In this document: positions 23,301-29,346 of the stretch, piece after piece
How the letters are laid out: the number at the start of each line of letters is the position of its first letter
Numbering within the stretch: the first letter of the stretch is position 1
Assembly: GCA_900539525.1 (NCBI GenBank)
Contig: UQCM01000031.1
Span: 1 to 32,606, forward strand
Length of the DNA: 32,606 bases
DNA from: an uncultured Blautia sp.
GTDB lineage: Bacteria > Bacillota > Clostridia > Lachnospirales > Lachnospiraceae
Direction of reading: 5' to 3'
Notes under the pieces: generated by a model
What the model was told of the DNA's origin: nothing
The model's database searches: none
The model's input: the letters and a program-made list of their open reading frames with translations, nothing else
Made by a program: the position numbers and the translations under genes

Positions 23301-24365
23301 AATTATTTGCCAGCTACCGGAATCACGTCCGCTCTCTGAGTTTGCTTGAGGATCATTGCATCCATACAACGTCCAGTTTTTCGGGTTTCTGCCACCGTAT
23401 TCCTCATTGTCATCACCGGTGACGATGGTATAGCCCTTCACATTGATCGGATCGGATGCTGCAAAAATGATATAAGCGTCCCCGTGGTAATGATCGACGC
23501 ACCATTTGGAATAATCCGCTATGTCTGTGGAAGAATACTTCTTGTCCAGAAGCATGGCGTAGCCTTCACTCTCGCTGACACCATCGGTTCCTGCGGTTGC
23601 TGTGAATTGCACCTTTCCGCTTCCGCATACAGTGCAACTTCCATTTTCAAAGGTATGTCCAAGCGCAGGTTTCTGATTCGAATGCTGCACCTGACCGCAA
23701 TTGGAACAGGTCTCTACATCATAACCGTCCTCGGTACAGGTGGGAGTGACGGTACGCGTATAGGCCCAATCGTGAGTTTCACAAGACTTCGCGCGATAAG
23801 AAAGTGCAAGCTCACCGAGCTGCATGGTGTTAGCATAATCTATACTTGTGATATTCAGCTTAAAATACCTATACGTTGTTTCTGTTTCGGGAATGGTAAA
23901 CGTCGTGTCGGCCAGATTTTCTTCGCGCAACCCACCGTCAGTTACCGTATCAATGGTTTGCCATGTTCCGCCGCTCTTGTTCGTTTCGTCATAATCGTTG
24001 CAGGCAGACAGCGTCCATTCTGTAGGGTTTCTTTCCGGATTTTCTCCGGTGTCATTCCCCGTCCATATAGTATATCCACTGACGTAGATCGGTTGGGATG
24101 CTTTGAAAATCACATAGGAAGGATTGATAAATTCACAGCACCATTTCGTGGTTGCTGTTCCGTCAAATAAATTGTGATATCTTTCATCATTTCCCTCATT
24201 AAACCCCTCCGGGTTACCGTCCAGTGCGGTGAAGGTAACACCGGCGGCGGTCTCTTCTCCTTCCGCAGCCGATACCTTCATGGTACCTACGCCCGGCAAC
24301 AGCCCCACCACCATGACGATGGATAAAAGTATGGCCAGTCCTCTCTTTAATCCTCGTAGCTTCAT
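17355..24365 (-). CDS. Giant secreted multidomain repeat protein
   Basis: The 2336-residue product has a signal peptide (about 1-35, LAILLSIVMVVGLLPG, then KVSAA). Three discoidin-like (F5/8C-type) domains follow (about 45-190, 249-412, 469-635), separated by HDW-x-T-x-PTC-x-E-G-Y-x-x-x-x-C-x-x-C modules. Next are a GLUG-type beta region (about 739-1008), a Gly-rich INGG/GAGIGG beta-helix-like region (1135-1355), a second GLUG region (1582-1858), InlB-like YxFxGW repeats (1905-2212) and a closing beta domain. I see no LPxTG motif or C-terminal helix, so it is probably released or held by a partner. ATG at 24365 is 7 bp past GGAGG; the upstream frame lacks a ribosome site. Carbohydrate or host-matrix binding is likely from the domains but unproven. 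Confidence 0.9.
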   Translation of the reverse strand: MKLRGLKRGLAILLSIVMVVGLLPGVGTMKVSAAEGEETAAGVTFTALDGNPEGFNEGNDERYHNLFDGTATTKWCCEFINPSYVIFKASQPIYVSGYTIWTGNDTGENPERNPTEWTLSACNDYDETNKSGGTWQTIDTVTDGGLREENLADTTFTIPETETTYRYFKLNITSIDYANTMQLGELALSYRAKSCETHDWAYTRTVTPTCTEDGYDVETCSNCGQVQHSNQKPALGHTFENGSCTVCGSGKVQFTATAGTDGVSESEGYAMLLDKKYSSTDIADYSKWCVDHYHGDAYIIFAASDPINVKGYTIVTGDDNEEYGGRNPKNWTLYGCNDPQANSESGRDSGSWQIIHSVSDDTVLQDMNYTPYTFTLDAPTAAKYQYFKLEITEIQDQSKDVMQMSEFILDYSTCAHDWKKTETTIPPTCTEGGYDVYQCTICQETNNVANGTPVTEHTFENGKCTVCGSRKQVQFTATAGTDGASANEGYAMLLDKKYSSTDENDYSKWCVDPYRSDTYIIFAASDPIIVKGYTIVTGNDNEEENGRNPKSWTLYGCNDPEANSESGRYSSSWQIIHSVSDDTVLQDMNYTPYTFTLDAPTAAKYQYFKLEITEIQDQSKDVMQMSEFILDYSYCEHNWVKTETTIPPTCTEGGYDVYQCSICHATNNVANGSTAEHTWVKGESVAPTCAEDGYTPQTCSNCGATQKTGIIPALGHDFDNRQCTRCGVSDTALSRPKGDGTVESPYRISTVGELTWFAGLVNGTLDGAARNTSANAVLTTDIDFGNNNFAAIGTEAYPFSGTFDGSGHTITVNQNGSSDVALFGYLGNCTVKNLTVTGTIRTTEKFAAGIAMQTKTGTTATVENCVSNVTIESSIDGDGTHGGLIGMPQGAVNINNCAFTGAINGASTDSCGGMIGYAKGNVTIKNSYIAATFNLNETSCHTFSRDFATWVKLENCYYLNALGEVPANATQLTSEQFSSGEAAYRLQGEQTEAVWGQTLGENGDPYPVLGGMKVYKNDTYRCPGNRTVVQSEYSNTEKPAVYLDHDMKEVEAKAETCTEAGNIAYWVCAYEEGVYYTDEGRTGTHKTVVIPASGHEMRDDGVCSKCGIDIPYLSCDSDGRNWTTSTCSGAILVTSTDTQWGTSGTESWYVARGTVTIDNRVTVKGTVHLILADNCNLTINGGINVTNGGYSVADEDNQFSIYAQSDGNQMGCLTIPKPSSSSGAAGIGGNRNCMSGKITINGGNISSESYSSGAGIGGGNGYYGDVTINGGKVTAASSFGAGIGHGSSAPGGRGGVVINGGAVTASSENGAGIGGGFGGSGKVTIKGGVITATSVNKVGIGGCDGDGTVTITGSPVIFASSISDQSGKENHTWGGIIFEGDSGKVYGTLATVDADCTIPSGKILAVAKGETISIAENRTLTNEGTIYNSGTFTGAVTNNGTIHNTGTFDGELGGTVSHYTIAPTGNDRCPSVDLSLKVNGEDFTGTVTYALVNQDSNVTVDGSTLNATDLNVLGDTIPVTATFTVDEIVMTRTENIGKMNLHDFPAEFDVNGFKVCSGCKETIYQPAEIVNEIHHPELIDDYSGYYAIENAGQLCWFAGLVNGTLDGVARNTSANAVLATDIDFGYTNFAAIGTEAYPFSGTFDGNGHTITVNQNGSSDVALFGYLGNSTVKNLTVTGTIQTAEKFAAGIAMQTASGTTATVENCVSDVTIESNIDGDGIHAGLIGVSFGVVNINNCAFTGAINGASTDSCGGMVGFAKGAVTIKNSYIAATFTLNSKSCHTFCRQFADTDFVTLTNCYYLNALGVVPANATQLTSEQFSSGEAAYRLQGEQTEAVWGQTLGENGDPYPVLGGMKVYKNETTGCIQITYSNTQLDPVNADHIDSDSNGVCDTCGAKIAYIITGRILDEAGQTINGDMQGLANYKPEEKVTLTAPVIAGYNFIGWYAYASESPFYTGDNLCTSRTYTFTAEEDRDLVAVYKAIGSAELTISGGKDFTINGAKKTTDVTTSYPMGSQITVVCNDSDFGYWKNSAGMVVSRNQSYTFTVTGKESISAVFNTIAKNQVTVVFESSYGQVIARDQYASDAAITDPGLPFRYGYTALGWDYNGDGSYDAEADTFAKALERGFDSPEKLVTILPVYQLNNVTYKITVEGGTGAGIYKQNDVVTVEANAASEGMKFSHWVDKAGTILSYNEKYQFYAAKDITVTAVYVADTTEVEAKGTTEIIDMSADTANGKLTFVSMSTVPEGCTINKAGIIATNIEGVGTSGDGFNADTAAYVRGNAWTGNAYRFTWTKSKVASNETWYVRAHLVYTDAEGNVHTVYGDMVSQTMPASNQQ
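18788..22110. repeat. About 800-bp intragenic duplication (GLUG regions)
   Basis: Positions 18788-19590 and 21314-22110 are near-identical DNA, each encoding one GLUG-type region of the giant protein. The first 160 bp after the shared TTTTTGTACACCTTCATGCC are almost perfect matches. Small insertions and deletions in multiples of three keep the frame. The region between the copies encodes the Gly-rich block. Confidence 0.9.
22351..23658. repeat. Tandem 650-bp intragenic duplication (discoidin-like domains 2 and 3)
   Basis: Positions 22351-22998 and 23013-23658 are tandem near-identical copies offset by about 662 bp. Long stretches are fully identical, for example the segments encoding QMSEFILDY and YNYTPYTFTL-like strands near 22490-22630 and 23150-23290. 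The high identity implies recent duplication or ongoing gene conversion. Confidence 0.9.
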
Positions 24366-24438
24366 CATAATACCTCCACTCATAGAAATCAAAACATCCT
24401 GCAAATGATTTCTTTCTTCATATAAGTAATTTGCAAAT

Positions 24439-24467
24439 ATTATAACATTTACCCATATAGTTTTCAA
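24439..24467 (-). promoter_or_regulatory. Promoter of the surface-protein operon
   Basis: On the minus strand, TTGAAA (24467-24462), a 17-bp spacer and TATAAT (24444-24439) form a near-consensus promoter. Transcription would start near 24432, giving a leader of about 65 nt before the giant gene. Confidence 0.75.
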
Positions 24468-24635
24468 TCAATATTCGAAAATTCGTGTTGTGTGTTTTGC
24501 TTTTTTCAGATGCTTCATTCATTTTTATGTTTGAAATGCATTTTGTGTTGTATTTTATAACATCCAGTTGCATTCCATACTGTTATGTTGTAAAATAGAC
24601 ATAAATATTATTGTGAAGTCTGCGGGGAATTCTAT

Positions 24636-24794
24636 ATGAAACACATTGAACGTTATTTCAAAAGGCGGGGCATTGCGGCTGATCACATTCTTTATGCCTA
24701 TCGCAGCGAAAGAAATCTATACGAAAACTCAGACAATAGAACTATTGTCAAAGCAAAAAGAAAAAGGATTCCGAGAGACCGCCTGATACGGTAA
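24636..24794 (+). CDS. Possible 52-residue basic small protein
   Basis: In the 368-bp gap between the giant gene and the methyltransferase, a plus-strand frame encodes 52 residues (starting MKHIERYFKRRGIAADHILY), rich in Arg and Lys (KAKRKRIPRDRLIR at the end). GCGGGGAA lies 7 nt before the ATG. I do not recognise a family. It could be a small DNA-binding or toxin-type protein, the end of a decayed gene, or chance coding; the only support is a complete frame and a moderate ribosome site. The rest of the gap is A/T-rich and holds the promoter at 24439-24467. Confidence 0.35.
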   Translation: MKHIERYFKRRGIAADHILYAYRSERNLYENSDNRTIVKAKRKRIPRDRLIR

Positions 24795-24836
24795 ACTCTC
24801 GAAACCCCTTTATTTCTAGACTTTTTCAACCCTTTA

Positions 24837-26021
24837 TTACTTTGCTCTTGACAGAAGAACTACCGTCTCCACATGTTCCGTCCACCCAAACATATCCACC
24901 GCCCAGGCCTCCTGTGCCTGATAACCTTTCTTCACCAGATACTTAAGATCCCGCGCCAGCGTCTCCGGGTTGCAGGAAATATAGACTACCTTCTCCGGCT
25001 TCATAAGTGCCAGGCAGTCAAGAAAAGTCTCATCACTTCCACTGCGCGGAGGATCCATGAATACCACGTCGGCTTTCATGCCTTCCGCCGTCATCCCGAC
25101 CATAAATTCACCTGCATCCCCGCAGAAAAATCTGGCATTTGTAATCTGATTTCTTTTTGCATTTGTGATGGCATCACGCACAGCATCCTTATTCAGCTCT
25201 ACGCCGATCACCTGTTTCGCCTGCCTGCTGGCGATCAGGCCGATGGTCCCGATCCCGCAGTAGGCATCCAGCACGGTTTCTTTTCCGGTGAGACGCGCCA
25301 GCTCAATGGCTTTTCGGTACAGGATTTCCGTCTGGACCGGATTTACCTGATAAAAGGATTTTGGTGAAATGCGGAAGGTACATCCGCACAGAGTATCTTC
25401 GATATACCCTTTTCCATAAAGTGTCTTTTCCTGATCTCCCAGTACCATACTGGTTCCCCGGCCATTTACATTCTGTACAATGGTGGTGATCTCCGGATGC
25501 AGTTTGCGCAGTGCCTTCACAAAATTATTCTTTGAAGGGAATACAGGCGATGCCGTGACCAGAACCACCAGAATTTCACCACTTGAAAATCCCCGGCGCA
25601 CCAGCACATGGCGCAGAAGCCCGTATCCGGTATCTTCATCATAGGTCCGGATTTTAAAGGACTTCAGCAGTCCGCGGATACTGCAGATGATCTCATCCGC
25701 CTTCTCGTCCTCGATCATACAGCGGTCAACCGGAACCACGATATGGGTTCCCTTTTTATAAACACCGGAGATGGCATTTCCTTTCCTGTCCCTGTCAAAG
25801 ACGGCATGTACCTTATTCCGGTAATGATAAGGATTCTCCATACCGATGATCGGGTGGACTTTACAATACGGCGACAGCAGCTTTTTCACCTGCTTCTCTT
25901 TTTTCTTCAGCTGCTCCTCATAGGGTACACCCTGAAACTGACAGCCCCCGCACTTTTTGTATACCGGACAGATTTCTGTTTTTCCTTTCTTTCCGTTGGA
26001 CGGCTCTTGCTGTTTCATCAT
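24837..26021 (-). CDS. 23S rRNA (uracil-5)-methyltransferase, RlmD/RlmCD type
   Basis: This SAM-dependent enzyme of about 394 residues makes 5-methyluridine in 23S rRNA. The iron-sulphur cluster cysteines are present (CPVYKKCGGCQF near residue 18 and VDRCMI near 99). The methyltransferase domain has DAYCGIGTIGL near residue 260, DPPRSG near 322 and the catalytic SCNPETLARDLKYL near 346, and ends GWTEHVETVVLLSRAK. The ATG at 26021 overlaps the TAA of the YqeY gene by one base (TAATG), showing translational coupling; GGAGAG lies 11 bp upstream. There is no N-terminal TRAM domain, as in many Clostridia homologues. The exact target uridine (RlmC, RlmD or both) cannot be told. Confidence 0.92.
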   Translation of the reverse strand: MMKQQEPSNGKKGKTEICPVYKKCGGCQFQGVPYEEQLKKKEKQVKKLLSPYCKVHPIIGMENPYHYRNKVHAVFDRDRKGNAISGVYKKGTHIVVPVDRCMIEDEKADEIICSIRGLLKSFKIRTYDEDTGYGLLRHVLVRRGFSSGEILVVLVTASPVFPSKNNFVKALRKLHPEITTIVQNVNGRGTSMVLGDQEKTLYGKGYIEDTLCGCTFRISPKSFYQVNPVQTEILYRKAIELARLTGKETVLDAYCGIGTIGLIASRQAKQVIGVELNKDAVRDAITNAKRNQITNARFFCGDAGEFMVGMTAEGMKADVVFMDPPRSGSDETFLDCLALMKPEKVVYISCNPETLARDLKYLVKKGYQAQEAWAVDMFGWTEHVETVVLLSRAK

Positions 26022-26458
26022 TATTTGCAAAGCTCTCCAACCACCTGATTGATCACCTTTCCGTCTGCCTTTCCCTTCAGTTCTGCCATGACTGCCTTCA
26101 TGATCTGTCCCTTATTCTTCGTGGCAACCACATCTGCAAACTTTTCCGAAATATATGCCTTCACTTCCTCTTCGGACATCAGCTTCGGTGCATACTCAGA
26201 AATCACATCATAGCGTGCCTGATATTCCGCCTTCAGATCCGCGCGTGAATCCGGGCAGGTATCGATCTGCTCCTTCACTGATTTCAGTTCCTTTAAGATC
26301 ACGCGATCCACCAGTTCCGATGAAATATCATCCCTGCATCCTTCATCGATCGCCACCTTCTTCACTGCTGATACCAGAGAAGAAATCGAATCCTTTCTGG
26401 CCTTGTCCTTTGCCTTCATAGCTGCGACCATATCTTTTCTTAATTGTTCCAGTTCCAT
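26021..26458 (-). CDS. GatB/YqeY domain protein
   Basis: This 145-residue protein is a stand-alone YqeY domain, related to the tail of the GatB amidotransferase subunit. It has LRKDMVAAMKAKDKARKDSI at the start, AEYQARYDVISEYAPKLMSE in the middle and KGQIMKAVMAELKGKADGKV near the end. It may bind tRNA or RNA, but its precise role is not established. AGGAGG lies 5 bp before the ATG. It is translationally coupled to the methyltransferase gene, suggesting a small RNA-modification operon. Confidence 0.93.
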   Translation of the reverse strand: MELEQLRKDMVAAMKAKDKARKDSISSLVSAVKKVAIDEGCRDDISSELVDRVILKELKSVKEQIDTCPDSRADLKAEYQARYDVISEYAPKLMSEEEVKAYISEKFADVVATKNKGQIMKAVMAELKGKADGKVINQVVGELCK

Positions 26459-26530
26459 CCTGCGACCTCCTCATCACTTTCTGATATTCCATTCTACAGC
26501 AATCTGTCCGTACATGTCAATAGACTGCAC

Positions 26531-26580
26531 ACTCTGAACAGTTACCACAATCTTGCGCTGGTTACTGTTCACTCCGTGAC
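26531..26580. repeat. Remnant ends of both mini-element families
   Basis: ACTCTGAACAGTTAC (26531-26545) is a right end of the 153-bp family, and GTTACTGTTCACTCCGTGAC (26561-26580) is a left end of the 60-bp family. They face each other 15 bp apart, forming GAACAGTTACC...GGTTACTGTTC. No complete element remains, so this may be a nested or partly deleted insertion site. Confidence 0.55.
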
Positions 26581-26604
26581 CGGCAGCACGCTTCGCAATG
26601 CACA

Positions 26605-26629
26605 GATATGATGCATTCTGCATCATATC
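26605..26629 (-). terminator. Hairpin downstream of the YhgE-like gene
   Basis: GATATGATGCA (26605-26615) pairs with TGCATCATATC (26619-26629), with outer GCAGC/GCTGC pairing. It begins 7 bp past the stop of the YhgE-like gene. No T tract follows on the minus strand, so function as a terminator is uncertain. Confidence 0.4.
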
Positions 26630-26635
26630 GCGCTG

Positions 26636-29236
26636 CTACTCTTTCTCGATGCCCCCTGTCTCGATGATGAACTTCACGCTTCCTTCTGCCGCTTCCTTAG
26701 CTCCTGAAAATGTCTTATATGCCCTGCCGGCGTCCACGACCTGATCGATCCGATCCAGGATATCCTGCAGCTCACCGTTAAAGGTATCTGTAAGCTCCTG
26801 TATTCCTTCTTCATCGAATTTCTTCATGCCATCTCTCAAAGCATTCGCACCTTCCGCCAGCTCATCCACACCGTCTGTCAGCTTTGTGCCTCCCTCTGAC
26901 AGTTCCGCTGTTCCATTCTTTAACTTCACACTGCCCTCTGCCAGTTTTCCGATTCCATTACTCAGCGTTTTCGCTCCTGTCTGAAGCTTTGTGCTTCCAG
27001 CTGACAGCTCTCCGATTCCGGCACTTAAGCTCTTTGCACCCGTCTGAAGCTTTGTGCTTCCCGCTGCCAGCGCATCGATTCCGGTGCTAAATGCCTTTGC
27101 TCCTGTCTGAAGCGACGTGCTTCCTGCAGCCAGCTGCCCGATTCCTCCGGCGAGCCTTTCTGCTCCTGTTTTTACCTGACCGATTCCTTCATCCAGTGCT
27201 GCCGCACCGCCTGCTACAGCAGAAGCTCCCGTCTGAAGCGCCGTATTCTGATCTGTCAGCTGCCTCGCCCCTTCCCGTAATGTATCAGAAGAATCCTGAA
27301 GGTTTACCGCACCATTTGTCAGTGCATCCGCCATATCTTTATCAGCCAGCGGTGCAGAGGCCGCCGCCATACCGGATACCGTCTGTGCGACTCCCGCCAG
27401 AGCCTCTGCCGGATCCACTGCTTCTCTTGATGACCTGATATCTGCCGCACCGGTTTCGATATTGTCTAACGATTGCTTCAGCGAATCTACATTTGCAGAC
27501 ACCTTAAAATCATTCCATGCCTTCAGTGCCTCCTTCTGTATCTTAATATCATTCTGCAGATAGGAAATATCCGTCTCCAGTACACTCACATATTGCCTGT
27601 AGGTGTCCGAGTAAGAGGCAATCAGGTTCCCCGGAAGCTCCCCGAGCCTTCCCTGTACATCCTTCAACGTATCCAGTACGGTCTGATTCTGCTGAATGGA
27701 GACAGACAGGCTGCTGATAGTACTGTCCGCCAGCTCCATGACCTCTGAAAGATTCTCCGCTGTGCCCTTTGCCGCTCTGACCTGTGATTCCATCTGCTCT
27801 GTGGCTGCCGCATTCTCCTCCAGCGCCTGCTGCTGCGTCTGAGCGGCTCCCGTCATCTGCTGCAGACTGCCATTTAACTGCTGCACTCCCTGCGCCAGAC
27901 TGTAAGCCCCCGGCACATATGCAGCTACACCTGCCGCCAGCTGGTCTGTTCCTCCCGTATACTGATCAATGCCCCTCTTCAGACCGGAAACCCCTTGTGT
28001 ATACGCGCCTACTCCCGCCTGCAGTTCTTCACTTCCGCTTTTCAGTGTACTGCTTCCGGCTGCCAGACTTTTGGTTCCCTCCGTCAGTGCATCCTTTTGT
28101 GTGTTCATGGTGTTCAGACCGGATGCAAGCTCATCGATTCCTTTTGTCAGCTCTCCCTTTTTACTGTTCAATGTGCCGATTCCCCCGGCAAGATCGTCCA
28201 CCCCCTTTGTCAGGCCGCCTTTTTTGCTGTTTAACGTGCGGATACCTGCCGCCAGAGAATCCAGTCCGTCAATCAGCGAAGCCTTACCGCTGTTCAGTGT
28301 GCCGATTCCTTCCGACAGCTCACCCGTTTTTTCATCTACGGTACGCATGCCGTCAGCCAGTGTTACACAGGATACCTGCAATGTCTTTACACCATCGGCC
28401 AGTTCACCGCTTCCATTCTTAAGCTCTGTCGAAGCATCCTGAAGCTCCTCAAAAGACTCCTTTAAGTCATCCAGACTTTCCACCTCATCCAGTCCAAACT
28501 CGGCAGGATCCAACGGGGAAGCGACCGTAGCCGTCATCGTAAGAGTAAAATTCTCCACATCCGCTGAAATTTCAAAAGATTCGGGAAGTTCAATATCTTT
28601 TGTCAGCTCCGACTCTGAAAGCTTCAGACTCTGTGCCAGCCCCGGAAATCCCATACCGATGACAATATTTTTACTTCCATCGGAAATCACTTTTCCGTTT
28701 TCCACCTCTACATTTGTAAAATGCTCCACCGGCAGGATCACACCGGTTGCCATCGTAAAGGGCGTATACACGTCTTTGTTCCTGCTGTTGTTCGTATAGT
28801 CAAAACGGATCCTGACTTTTCCGCTTCTTCCTGCCAGTTCCTCCGGTGAGATCTCCTTCCCGTCCAGATAGTAGGTAACCTTTACCCCTACCGGAAGTGT
28901 TTTTGTCGTTTCACCCTGATAATAAATATCATTCCCTTCTGCCTGCCAGGTAATGTCCTTTCCATTCTGTGTAAAGGTCTCATCGCCCTTGACATTTTTT
29001 ATACCGCTCAGTTCTGACTCATCTTTGATTTCCTGTGCACCGTCTCCGTTTTTGAGCCAGTTGCTGACAATGATCTTATCTGTGCTTCCATCCGCTCCTG
29101 CCTTCACATACACAGTTTCCTCTTTCTCCGGCTCTGCCGCATATGCAGTAACCATATTTCCGAAGCAGGCTGTTCCTGCCATCAAAACGGCAAGTCCGGC
29201 TGCTGTTGTCTTTCTTAACTTCCTGTTTTTATTCAT
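26636..29236 (-). CDS. YhgE/Pip-like secreted coiled-coil protein, partner of MMPL exporter
   Basis: The 866-residue product has a signal peptide (about 1-34, ending VTAYAA) and an N-terminal beta domain (to about 250). A very long helical region of L-x-x-G-x-x-x-L repeats (about 270-780) follows, as in YhgE/Pip-related proteins. Repeats fall in blocks: SGIGTLNSKKGELTKGID-like units near 320-400 and GSTKLQTGAKSLSAGIGEL-like 21-residue units near 700-790. It ends GSVKFIIETGGIEKE without a membrane helix, unlike true YhgE, which has several. AGGAGG precedes ATG at 29236; the longer frame begins inside the MITE-like element and is not used. It follows the MMPL gene and is probably its extracytoplasmic companion. 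Confidence 0.82.
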   Translation of the reverse strand: MNKNRKLRKTTAAGLAVLMAGTACFGNMVTAYAAEPEKEETVYVKAGADGSTDKIIVSNWLKNGDGAQEIKDESELSGIKNVKGDETFTQNGKDITWQAEGNDIYYQGETTKTLPVGVKVTYYLDGKEISPEELAGRSGKVRIRFDYTNNSRNKDVYTPFTMATGVILPVEHFTNVEVENGKVISDGSKNIVIGMGFPGLAQSLKLSESELTKDIELPESFEISADVENFTLTMTATVASPLDPAEFGLDEVESLDDLKESFEELQDASTELKNGSGELADGVKTLQVSCVTLADGMRTVDEKTGELSEGIGTLNSGKASLIDGLDSLAAGIRTLNSKKGGLTKGVDDLAGGIGTLNSKKGELTKGIDELASGLNTMNTQKDALTEGTKSLAAGSSTLKSGSEELQAGVGAYTQGVSGLKRGIDQYTGGTDQLAAGVAAYVPGAYSLAQGVQQLNGSLQQMTGAAQTQQQALEENAAATEQMESQVRAAKGTAENLSEVMELADSTISSLSVSIQQNQTVLDTLKDVQGRLGELPGNLIASYSDTYRQYVSVLETDISYLQNDIKIQKEALKAWNDFKVSANVDSLKQSLDNIETGAADIRSSREAVDPAEALAGVAQTVSGMAAASAPLADKDMADALTNGAVNLQDSSDTLREGARQLTDQNTALQTGASAVAGGAAALDEGIGQVKTGAERLAGGIGQLAAGSTSLQTGAKAFSTGIDALAAGSTKLQTGAKSLSAGIGELSAGSTKLQTGAKTLSNGIGKLAEGSVKLKNGTAELSEGGTKLTDGVDELAEGANALRDGMKKFDEEGIQELTDTFNGELQDILDRIDQVVDAGRAYKTFSGAKEAAEGSVKFIIETGGIEKE
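26900..27150 (-). repeat. 63-nt tandem repeats in the YhgE-like gene
   Basis: Tandem 63-nt units encode 21-residue coiled-coil repeats (pattern GSTKLQTGAKxLSxGIGxLA). DNA identity between neighbouring units is high, for example GTCTGAAGCTTTGTGCTTCC recurs. Unit number could vary by slippage or recombination without a frameshift. Confidence 0.7.
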
Positions 29237-29268
29237 AACGATTCCTCCTGTTTTTCTTTGCAAAAAGT

Positions 29269-29346
29269 GTAACTGTTCAGAGTCCATTCGCAAAATCGCC
29301 TCTACGAGGCAAATATTTATAAATCCGCATGACTCTGAGCAGTTCC
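29269..29346 (-). mobile_element. MITE-like element, 78-bp internally deleted copy
   Basis: Both terminal repeats are present (GTAACTGTTCAGAGTC at 29269-29284 and GACTCTGAGCAGTTCC at 29331-29346), but the middle is deleted. The flanks CAAAAAGT (29261-29268) and CAAAAATC (29347-29354) agree at 6 of 8 positions, consistent with an old 8-bp duplication. The element overlaps the 3' end of the MMPL gene. Confidence 0.88.

Noticed and set aside
27784..28442. Plus-strand frames of 157-212 codons rich in Pro and Ser
   Set aside because: They are antisense shadows of the repeated coiled-coil gene on the minus strand.
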